Shown: one piece after another, positions 7,423 through 13,980 of the stretch
Layout of the letters: the number at the start of each line of letters is the position of its first letter
Numbering within the stretch: position 1 is the stretch's first letter
Origin: DAIPXZ01 sp036782995
GTDB taxonomy: Bacteria; Bacillota; Clostridia; Saccharofermentanales; Saccharofermentanaceae
Reading direction: 5' to 3'
DNA length: 17,991 nt
Assembly (NCBI GenBank): GCA_036782995.1
Contig: DAIPXZ010000021.1
Location: forward strand, 1 to 17,991
Translations under genes and position numbers: made by a program
The notes under the pieces: model-generated
What the model saw: the letters and a program-made list of their open reading frames with translations, nothing else
Told to the model about the DNA's origin: nothing
Database searches by the model: none

Positions 7423-8243
7423 TAAAACTCCTCCGTGTAGATTGCAGAACCAATGGCGGTTGCATATTCTGACAATTCCGGTACAACGAAGTTGATATTA
7501 TAGAGGTGAGAAAAAGCTTCGAAAAGACTTTTGCATTGAGGAACACGCGTTGCTTGGCCGGTAAATACGACGTCATGAAGACCTAGCGTTCTAGCGGATA
7601 AAACTGCCATGGTACCGACGGATTGGAAAACGAGATTGAAAAGTCCAAGCGCGATATCTGAACGCGATGCATCATCCTGCATTTTTCCGAAATTCGATGC
7701 AGTTGTCTCCATTGGCAAGCCGGGAATTTCCACCTTGGAAATATCGGATATTGTGAGATCAACATGGGATAGATTGCCGTGTGATGCAATTTCGGTAATT
7801 AATTCGAAATCACGAATATTGAGTGAGCTGTTTGCAAGCCCGATTAATGTTCCTCCGCCGACACCAGAGCCGATAATATGACGAACCTTGTACTTTTTCG
7901 CTTCAACAAAAGCTGTTCCTGTGCCCATACTAACAACAACAGCATGGTCAAGTCCGGACAAGAAAAGTCCACCCAGTCCAGTAGCTAAAAACTCCTGAAC
8001 ATGCGTGGTCTTAATACCAAGAAGATCACCGTTGGGGAACGAAGCTCCCACACCGGTGATCATCAATTCGGATATATCGGAGATAGATAGATGGTTTGTA
8101 TCAATAAATTTTCCTAATGCGCCGAAAGCCGAGGTAACAGGATCATCTGCTTTCACAATCTCTGTACCGACAATCTCTCTTTGCTTCATGCCAACCACTT
8201 TCGTGGTGCTTCCGCCAACATCAAGACCAACTACTATGCTCAT
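7422..8243 (-). CDS. coaW: Type II pantothenate kinase
   Basis: A 273-residue ASKHA-fold kinase of the CoaW/fumble family (PF03630), which phosphorylates pantothenate in the first step of CoA synthesis. It carries the phosphate-1 motif GLDVGGSTTK at its N-terminus, the SMGTGTAFV phosphate-2-like loop, GSGVGGGTLIGL, VDLTISDI and ASNFGK, all family marks. Length is close to staphylococcal CoaW. The start at 8243 is chosen for AGGAG 6 nt upstream; an in-frame ATG at 8267 has no ribosome binding site. It heads a run of four stop-start coupled genes. Between it and sepF (71 nt) I see no hairpin terminator and only a weak -10-like TATTAT, so read-through from the sepF promoter is possible. Confidence 0.9.
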   Translation of the reverse strand: MSIVVGLDVGGSTTKVVGMKQREIVGTEIVKADDPVTSAFGALGKFIDTNHLSISDISELMITGVGASFPNGDLLGIKTTHVQEFLATGLGGLFLSGLDHAVVVSMGTGTAFVEAKKYKVRHIIGSGVGGGTLIGLANSSLNIRDFELITEIASHGNLSHVDLTISDISKVEIPGLPMETTASNFGKMQDDASRSDIALGLFNLVFQSVGTMAVLSARTLGLHDVVFTGQATRVPQCKSLFEAFSHLYNINFVVPELSEYATAIGSAIYTEEF

Positions 8244-8313
8244 GCTCTTCTCCTCGTCATTTTTCATTTGTTACATAATACTACAAATGACGGGAACAAG
8301 AAAAGTGTTTTGA

Positions 8314-8805
8314 TTATTGAGCCATCGTATGATAAATCTCTTGGTTTTGTGTTTGCTCTTCATTCAAGGTGTCGTGGTTAGAAAGCTTAACTGTACGAGG
8401 AGCTACAACAAATGTTTTGCGATTTGCATCAATCGGCTTTACATCACCATCGATTGCATATGCAGCACCTGAAATATAATCGATAACGCGTTGTGCAACA
8501 GCACGATCCACGGATTCAATATTGCAAATCACGGTATGACCAGCACGGATATGATTGCAAACCAATTGAGAATTACGGATGCTGTCTGGTGTCAGAATGA
8601 GAACCTGTTGTTCTTCACGACGAACACTCTGAATTGGAGTTGTGTTCATGGTTGGCTCATAGAATGTAGTATTCTGAACCGGAACTTGTTCTTCGTAGGA
8701 ATCTTCTACCTGTGCATCATATTCATAATCGTTGTTTGCAGATTCATCCCAAGTATCATCTGTACCCGTAAGTTTGTTCATAAAATTGTTAAAAAATCCT
8801 GCCAT
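8314..8805 (-). CDS. sepF: Cell division protein SepF
   Basis: A 163-residue SepF (PF04472), the FtsZ-bundling membrane anchor of the Gram-positive divisome. The N-terminal MAGFFNNFMNKL is a short amphipathic membrane-binding helix. An acidic, Tyr/Asn-rich linker (about 15-62) follows, then the core domain (about 67-138) with TPDS, RAGHTVICNIESVD, AQRVIDYISGAAYAIDGD and VVAPRTV. A 25-residue polar tail ends the protein. GGGAGG lies 5 nt before the ATG. The gene stands 132 nt downstream of yggS, with its own promoter, rather than being overlapped as in many Bacillota. The usual neighbours ylmG, ylmH and divIVA are absent here. Confidence 0.93.
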   Translation of the reverse strand: MAGFFNNFMNKLTGTDDTWDESANNDYEYDAQVEDSYEEQVPVQNTTFYEPTMNTTPIQSVRREEQQVLILTPDSIRNSQLVCNHIRAGHTVICNIESVDRAVAQRVIDYISGAAYAIDGDVKPIDANRKTFVVAPRTVKLSNHDTLNEEQTQNQEIYHTMAQ

Positions 8806-8866
8806 ACTGACCTCCCATATTTTGCATTATTGATGCATATCGCATCTCGCTTGTTCACTTGGTGTC

Positions 8867-8895
8867 AGTATATGCGAGTCCAATTTTTCGCGCAA
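8867..8895 (-). promoter_or_regulatory. Promoter of sepF
   Basis: On the minus strand TTGCGC (8890-8895), a 17-nt spacer and TATACT (8867-8872) lie about 60 nt before the sepF start, inside the 132-nt gap after yggS. Good sigma-A-like match. No convincing terminator separates yggS from it, so sepF may have both its own and read-through transcription. Confidence 0.7.
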
Positions 8896-8937
8896 TGGAT
8901 TTTGATGTTTTGAAAACTAACCTTAACAATCGAAATA

Positions 8938-9672
8938 TTATTGCAATATTCGCGGCCCAAAAATGGCTGTTCCGATGCGAATATGGGTTGCACCCTCACG
9001 TATGGCATCTGCGTAGTCTCCGCTCATCCCCATCGATAGAATATGCCAAAGCTTCTGATCAACACCCGTTGATTGCAACGAATCGAAGAAAGCTTTTGTT
9101 TCGGAAAAAACTTTACGCGCATCTCCTGCGTATGTCTCTATCGGTGCCATTGTCATTAAGCCGCGTAAGGAAAGTCCTTCCATAGAAAGAAGTGTGTCCA
9201 TGGACGCTTGTAAATCTTCCTTGGTAAACCCGTGTTTGCTTTCTTCAAGAGAAATATTCACCTGTAATGTCACAGGAGTAATCACGCCTGCTTGTAAGGA
9301 ACGTTTATTGATTTCTTCCGCCAATTCCATCGAGTCCACAGAATGAATAAGATATGTTCTCCCGATAATCGACTTCACTTTTCGCGTTTGTAATGTACCA
9401 ATCAAATGCCAATTCGGTGTAATCCCCATTGGCATCAGTTCGTCCTGTTTCTGTATCATTTCCTGTACACGATTCTCGCCTAAATCATGAAGACCGAGTT
9501 CGTATGCAGCTTTCGCATGTGACGCCGGAAAAAACTTCGATACGCCGATGAGCGTGATATCCTTTTCGTCACGACCGCATTCGCGTGCCGCTGAAGATAT
9601 CCTTTCTCTACAGGATGCGATTCTATCCTGCATTTGCAGAATATCGCTTTCAGATAAATAATCCGAGCTCAC
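8938..9672 (-). CDS. yggS: YggS/PLPBP family pyridoxal-phosphate homeostasis protein
   Basis: A 244-residue single-domain TIM-barrel protein that binds PLP without known catalysis and keeps vitamin B6 and amino acid pools balanced. The PLP lysine is Lys46 in LIGVSKFFPA. Further family marks are LGENRVQE, WHLIGTLQTRK, HSVDS, VNISLEESKHGF, RGLMTM, SMGMSGDY and RIGTAIFG. Translation starts at a GTG whose GTGA overlaps the stop of the HlyD-like gene, with GAAGG about 7 nt upstream. Two steps upstream in the same operon is a PLP enzyme, which fits a PLP-handling partner, although yggS beside sepF is also common in Gram-positives (ylmE-ylmF). Confidence 0.93.
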   Translation of the reverse strand: MSSDYLSESDILQMQDRIASCRERISSAARECGRDEKDITLIGVSKFFPASHAKAAYELGLHDLGENRVQEMIQKQDELMPMGITPNWHLIGTLQTRKVKSIIGRTYLIHSVDSMELAEEINKRSLQAGVITPVTLQVNISLEESKHGFTKEDLQASMDTLLSMEGLSLRGLMTMAPIETYAGDARKVFSETKAFFDSLQSTGVDQKLWHILSMGMSGDYADAIREGATHIRIGTAIFGPRILQ

Positions 9673-11564
9673 GTTTCTACCTTCTCTCCCTCACTCACCG
9701 TTTGTGGGTTCGTAATGACGATAGTTTGTTCCGACGGCTTATCTGCACCTTCTACCGGAGAAATAATTGCATATTCACGGTCGTAATCTTCAATGACAAC
9801 TGTCACTTTTCTTGCATATCCACTCTCATTGACTAAGACGGAAGCATATCCGCGGTCATAATCTGCATCAACCAACGCAGTCACTGGGACACGAAGTCCA
9901 GTAGTCTTTGATTGCACAATTTCGATATCGATTGTTCGACGGTCCAGAAGTCGTTCCACACAATTCTGTGTTGAGAAAACCACAAATACGCCGTCATTAC
10001 TGACCGCGGAGCGAATAACTTTGCAGTCTTCAATTACGATACCCTCGGAAGGTACTCGAATCGCATGAAGTGTTTCTAAAGCAAAATCATTAATATTACC
10101 GTCTTGAATGACGCATGCAAAATATTGCACTTCATTTTGCACGATACGAAGGACCGGTTTTCCGGATTCCACAGTCGTCACGTTCGGAATAATACTCTGA
10201 GCATTGTCAATTATGCGTTCGCATTCGACATCCAACATCGACATGATATAGTCGTATGTAAGCACAGATTCATTTCCATCGAGCTTATACGAAACAATGC
10301 CCGGAGCCGAAGAAGTTACATATGCGGCTTGCGTCGATAAATTATTCTCTAGTCTTTCTTTGTTCGAAAGAAGTGTTGTCAATCTTTCGTCATCAAAATC
10401 AATACGATTCAGATTTGCATCACGAGAATCCATCAACACCTGAATGGAGGATGAATAGCTTGTCATATTGGCCATCGTTCCCGATTGCGCATCACTTCGG
10501 ATCATATTCATTATTGGTAGAATTTGTGTATCCGTATCAGCATAAATGGACGAAGCGCCCTCCCCGAGTCCGGAATACATTAGCTCACGTTCAATATCGA
10601 CAATCTGCTGTTCTGTTCTCCTTAGTTCAGCTAAAATATCCTCCGAACCAGACGGAATAACCATGGCAAGTGATTGATCCTTTGCGACACGACTGCCTTC
10701 TGTCGCTTGGGCAAGCAAATCACCTGAAGTATTCGCATTGTACACCGCTTCATCACGTACAATTAATGCGCTCGCGCCGATCGTATGCTCAACCGAGCCA
10801 GTAGTAACAAAAGTATATGCCGGTTTTGCGGCAACATAATCCATGACGTATAGAACTGCGATACCTGCAAAGGCCATCAAAAGCGGAACTATTAATGCAA
10901 TAAACAATGCCGAGGTCAGCATGCTTTTTCTTCGCTTTTTTTCTATGTGACCACTGTGTTCACGTAGTGAGGTCGACTCGTGTATCGTCGGTACTTCCGG
11001 GTCGATGACCTTCGGTGGCTTCGGTGGCTTCGATGGCTGAGTTGGTTTCGTCGGTTGCGTCGATTGAGTCGGTTGAGTTGGTTTTTTCGGCGGTGTCGTC
11101 GTCGATTTATGCGCTGTCGTATTGAGCGTTGGCGACTGCACCTGCTTACCATCCGTGGCAGGGATAGCGCTTGTCGACATAGTTTTATTTTGGTTCTCTG
11201 CCTTAGAAGAATCCTTTTTCGTGTTGAAGAAGGAATGCTTTTGTTTTTTCGTAGCATTCTTGGCTGACGCCTTCGAAGAAGCCTTCGATACGTTCATCGT
11301 ATTCGCTGTGGTAGGCTTCGGAGAAGCCTTCGATACGCTCGTCGTATTCGCTGTGGTAGGCTTCGGAGAAGATGGTCTTTTCATTGATGGTGATGAATGC
11401 GTGACTGGCGCAGAGGATTTCGCGGGACTTCGCTTATCAGAATTTCCAGAAGAATGCGAAGAAGGCGAACGTTTCGCATTAGATGGATTCCCACCGCGTG
11501 AAACGGGGCCTTGCTTGCGATTGGTCGGATTGGATTTCCCTTGATTCCGCTCGTCGTCTTTCAT
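9669..11564 (-). CDS. HlyD-like membrane protein with long disordered cytosolic tail
   Basis: 631 residues. Residues 1-213 are low-complexity and strongly basic, rich in Ser, Thr, Pro, Lys and Asn. They include a 15-residue tandem repeat (68-97) and a Pro/Thr/Gln/Lys run (about 158-185). A stop-transfer-like KKRRK (209-213) precedes a single membrane segment (about 215-240). Outside follows a biotinyl-lipoyl/HlyD-like part (GDLLAQATEGSRVAKDQSL, 281-299), a helical stretch (about 308-400), and beta-rich HlyD-like repeats to the C-terminus. Extracytoplasmic adaptor-type proteins of this kind beside yggS-sepF occur in other Clostridia, with unknown role. No ABC or RND transporter partner is in the window. 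It starts 1 nt after the upstream stop, with GGAGG 6 nt before the ATG. Confidence 0.75.
   Translation of the reverse strand: MKDDERNQGKSNPTNRKQGPVSRGGNPSNAKRSPSSHSSGNSDKRSPAKSSAPVTHSSPSMKRPSSPKPTTANTTSVSKASPKPTTANTMNVSKASSKASAKNATKKQKHSFFNTKKDSSKAENQNKTMSTSAIPATDGKQVQSPTLNTTAHKSTTTPPKKPTQPTQSTQPTKPTQPSKPPKPPKVIDPEVPTIHESTSLREHSGHIEKKRRKSMLTSALFIALIVPLLMAFAGIAVLYVMDYVAAKPAYTFVTTGSVEHTIGASALIVRDEAVYNANTSGDLLAQATEGSRVAKDQSLAMVIPSGSEDILAELRRTEQQIVDIERELMYSGLGEGASSIYADTDTQILPIMNMIRSDAQSGTMANMTSYSSSIQVLMDSRDANLNRIDFDDERLTTLLSNKERLENNLSTQAAYVTSSAPGIVSYKLDGNESVLTYDYIMSMLDVECERIIDNAQSIIPNVTTVESGKPVLRIVQNEVQYFACVIQDGNINDFALETLHAIRVPSEGIVIEDCKVIRSAVSNDGVFVVFSTQNCVERLLDRRTIDIEIVQSKTTGLRVPVTALVDADYDRGYASVLVNESGYARKVTVVIEDYDREYAIISPVEGADKPSEQTIVITNPQTVSEGEKVET
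11278..11371 (-). repeat. 45-bp in-frame tandem repeat, two copies
   Basis: Two adjacent 45-nt units (11278-11322 and 11323-11367) plus four bases of a third differ at only a few positions, all near the unit start. They encode two 15-residue units (KPTTANT-xx-VSKASx) in the disordered tail of the HlyD-like protein. The near identity at DNA level suggests recent duplication and likely length variation between strains. Confidence 0.85.
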
Positions 11565-11565
11565 G

Positions 11566-12840
11566 TCATTCCTCCAACATGGTGTTCACGGCGAGCATAA
11601 TCGCCAACTTCACCTGTTCAAATACTAGTCCGCCTTGCATGTAAGCGATATACGGCGGTTTGACCGGTCCGTCCGCAGACAACTCAATCGAAGCACCTTG
11701 AACGAACGTTCCTGCCGCCATTACGACATCATCATCATACCCAGGCATCGCCCACGGTTCAGGCGAAACATACGAATCAATCGGAGAAGCCGCCTGAATC
11801 ATCTTACAAAAGTTTATCATTTTCTCTGCTGACGGGAAAGCAATACTTTGCACAATATCGCCACGCAAATCGTCGAAGGACGGCGCGCATTTTCCTCCGA
11901 TTTTTTCTAACATGGATGCTGCGAAAACGGCACCCTTCAAAGCTTCAGCCACTGTATGTGGAGCCATGAAAACGCCCTGAGCTATAGTCCGATTAAAGCC
12001 CAATGTCGGGCCGACATGCGAACCGAGTCCAGGTGCGGAAATGCGTTCCGCGACACGTTCGACCAAGTCTTTTCGACCTGCAATATATCCGCCACTCGGG
12101 CACAAGCCTCCACCGATATTCTTAATCAGCGACCCGGCGCAGAGATCTGCTCCCACCTCGCACGGCTCACGAGTTTCGACAAATTCACCATAACAATTAT
12201 CAACAAAAAGAATAATGTCTGAAGATACCTTCTTCACCGCCGTGGCCACTAAAGCAATATCATCCGCGCGTAGACTTCTTCGGTCCGTATATCCGCGTGA
12301 TTTTTGCAAAAAAACTACCTTTGTTTTTTCTGTAATAGCACCAACAATGGCATCAATATCTGGTGTGCCATCAGGCTGCAAATCAACTTCACGATAGGTA
12401 ACGCCATAATCTCTAAGCGTACCGCGGAACCCTTCGCTCTCAGGCTTATTGATACCGATGGCCGTCATTAAAGTATCATAAGGACGTCCGCCAGCAGCAA
12501 GCAGTTCATCACCCGGTCCTAAAAGAGCAAAAAGAGAAGACGCAATTGCCTGTGTACCCGAACTAATCTGAATGCGAACATAGGCTGCTTCCGCACCGAA
12601 AACCATAGCGACCAATTCTTCAATCTTTTCACGACCGATATCGTCATATCCATAGCCGGTCGTCTGCCCCAAATGTGCTTCGGCAAACTTGGTTTTTCGG
12701 AACGCATCAAGCACACGTAATTGATTGTATTCTTTTATTTCGTCGATATGTGAAAATGTCTCTCTGATGGCATTCATCGAATCAGAAGCCATGGAGAGGA
12801 CATCTTCACGCAAATTGAATGATGCAAAGGATGAATCCAT
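11566..12840 (-). CDS. Methionine gamma-lyase family PLP enzyme (aluminium resistance family)
   Basis: A 424-residue fold-type I PLP enzyme of PF06838, the group annotated 'methionine gamma-lyase' or 'aluminum resistance protein' (YnbB in Bacillus). It has the SSGTQAI phosphate-binding loop (93-99), GGRPYDTL (117-124), the cofactor Asp in LFVDNCYGEF (Asp214), and the probable Schiff-base lysine in GSLIKNIGGG (Lys240). Length is normal. It starts with TAATG overlapping the ACT gene stop, so it is coupled to it, and it ends 1 nt before the HlyD-like gene. The activity (release of thiol, ammonia and 2-oxobutyrate from methionine or a related cleavage) is by family name only and is poorly tested for this subgroup. 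Confidence 0.88.
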   Translation of the reverse strand: MDSSFASFNLREDVLSMASDSMNAIRETFSHIDEIKEYNQLRVLDAFRKTKFAEAHLGQTTGYGYDDIGREKIEELVAMVFGAEAAYVRIQISSGTQAIASSLFALLGPGDELLAAGGRPYDTLMTAIGINKPESEGFRGTLRDYGVTYREVDLQPDGTPDIDAIVGAITEKTKVVFLQKSRGYTDRRSLRADDIALVATAVKKVSSDIILFVDNCYGEFVETREPCEVGADLCAGSLIKNIGGGLCPSGGYIAGRKDLVERVAERISAPGLGSHVGPTLGFNRTIAQGVFMAPHTVAEALKGAVFAASMLEKIGGKCAPSFDDLRGDIVQSIAFPSAEKMINFCKMIQAASPIDSYVSPEPWAMPGYDDDVVMAAGTFVQGASIELSADGPVKPPYIAYMQGGLVFEQVKLAIMLAVNTMLEE

Positions 12841-13271
12841 TAAATTCCGTAGACCTCCTCTGATGAAAGAATGCGAATATTTGCTTCCGTCAGTTTTTCA
12901 ACCGCCAGATTCGGATCTGAAACGCGAATGACGACAACGGCATCAGAAGAGCTACGACCGACATAGCCATAAAGATATTCGAGCGATAAGCCCTTCTCCG
13001 ATAACACTCCAATCGCTTGGTCTAATGTTCCCGGGACATCCTTGATGGCAATCGCAATAACCGGAGTCGAGCTTACGGTAAATCCCGCCTGTGTCAATGC
13101 AAGAAGTGCATCGTCCGGCTTATCAAGAATCATACGCAAAATGCCGTATTCCGTGGTATCTGCAATATAGAGGGCACGAATATCAATCTGATTCTCACTT
13201 AATGATTTTGTCACCTCTGCTAAACGTCCGGATTGGTTCTCGAGAAAAACATTGATTTGTTTCACTAACAT
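12840..13271 (-). CDS. Tandem ACT-domain protein, probable amino acid sensor
   Basis: 143 residues made of two ACT domains and nothing else. The first is about 4-68 (INVFLENQSGRLAEVTKSL). The second is about 71-140 (IAIAIKDVPGTLDQAIGVL). The loop glycines (SGRLAEV, PGTLDQA) that shape the ligand site are present. Stand-alone double ACT proteins are often found near indolepyruvate oxidoreductase and phenylacetate-CoA ligase genes, and are thought to sense amino acids. Here it lies between iorB and a PLP enzyme, which fits. A strong AAGGAGG is 8-9 nt upstream. The 99 nt before it hold a promoter-like site and a hairpin. Ligand unknown. Confidence 0.87.
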   Translation of the reverse strand: MLVKQINVFLENQSGRLAEVTKSLSENQIDIRALYIADTTEYGILRMILDKPDDALLALTQAGFTVSSTPVIAIAIKDVPGTLDQAIGVLSEKGLSLEYLYGYVGRSSSDAVVVIRVSDPNLAVEKLTEANIRILSSEEVYGI

Positions 13272-13293
13272 ATTCGAATCCTCCTTAAATTAT

Positions 13294-13335
13294 GAAAAGC
13301 ATCTCGCGATAAAGCTTCACTATCTCGCGGGATGC
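13294..13335 (-). terminator. Hairpin between iorB and the ACT gene: terminator or leader hairpin
   Basis: On the minus strand an 11-bp stem (13325-13335 with 13299-13309, one G-U pair) with a 15-nt loop is followed by TTTTC. The T-run is short for a terminator, but the place fits ending of iorAB. The proposed ACT promoter lies just upstream of it, so in a transcript from that promoter this would be a hairpin close to the 5' end. Confidence 0.55.
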
Positions 13336-13349
13336 CTCTCTCTATAATG

Positions 13350-13378
13350 ATTATACAAAAAGCAATTGGATTAGTCAC
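13350..13378 (-). promoter_or_regulatory. Probable promoter of the ACT-yggS operon
   Basis: On the minus strand GTGACT (13373-13378), a 17-nt spacer and a perfect TATAAT (13350-13355). The -35 box overlaps the stop codon of iorB. The start of transcription would be near 13343, about 70 nt before the ACT start codon. Confidence 0.6.
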
Positions 13379-13976
13379 CCGTTACAAACGTTCTTCCCTT
13401 CGAAAATGCCATCAGATTCATCGGGATGAGCTTCGACTTCGTAGCAAAGGCCTCTTGAATAGCCGCTTCCCAAAGCTCAACAGGAATATCCATGCTCGCA
13501 GAAAGTGCACCAACCATAACCATATTCACGGCCTTCACACTTCCGCATTCCATTGCAGCAGAATATGCATCAAATTCAAAGATTTTTGCACGGCCCTCGC
13601 CTGCCTTTTGAAGCGATGCCGCGATGTCCGTAGGATACTCGGCTTTGCCAAGCAAAACTGGCAAAGACTTAATCTTCTGATTATTCACTAACAACGTACC
13701 GTTCTTCTTGAGGAGCTTACTCCAACGAACTGATTCGACTTCTTCAAATGCCAAACAATAGTCGGCTGTTCCCTCTTCGATGATCGGCGAATTTACCTTA
13801 TCACCCATGCGTACGTATGTGATAACCGAACCGCCGCGCTGACTCATACCATGTACTTCGGAAACCTTCACATCAAGTCCCTGTTTCATAGCCAAAATAC
13901 CGAGTAGCTTGCCGGCAATTAATGTGCCTTGACCGCCAACACCAGCCAAAACGATGGAAACATCATTACTCTTCAT
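13371..13976 (-). CDS. iorB: Indolepyruvate:ferredoxin oxidoreductase, beta subunit
   Basis: A 201-residue gamma-domain-type subunit (PF01558) of the two-subunit indolepyruvate oxidoreductase. With IorA it converts aryl pyruvates from Trp, Phe and Tyr plus CoA to aryl-acetyl-CoA and CO2, reducing ferredoxin. It carries GVGGQGTLIAGKLL (12-25) and GMSQRGG (43-49), both family marks. The start lies 4 nt after the iorA stop. Its GGAGG sits inside the iorA end, so translation is likely coupled. A hairpin after the stop separates it partly from the ACT gene. Confidence 0.93.
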   Translation of the reverse strand: MKSNDVSIVLAGVGGQGTLIAGKLLGILAMKQGLDVKVSEVHGMSQRGGSVITYVRMGDKVNSPIIEEGTADYCLAFEEVESVRWSKLLKKNGTLLVNNQKIKSLPVLLGKAEYPTDIAASLQKAGEGRAKIFEFDAYSAAMECGSVKAVNMVMVGALSASMDIPVELWEAAIQEAFATKSKLIPMNLMAFSKGRTFVTGD

Positions 13977-13980
13977 CGTC

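Noticed and set aside
8930..8952. Imperfect palindrome over the yggS stop codon as a terminator
   Set aside because: Bulged AT-rich stem without a following T-run on the minus strand.
10943..11257. Minus-strand Arg-rich frame of 104 codons inside the HlyD-like gene
   Set aside because: Out-of-frame reading of the repeated Pro/Thr/Lys codons; no ribosome binding site.
11122..11544. Plus-strand open frame of 140 codons, Phe/Glu-rich, opposite the HlyD-like tail
   Set aside because: It is the antisense reading of the low-complexity repeat region, which keeps all frames open; no start signal.
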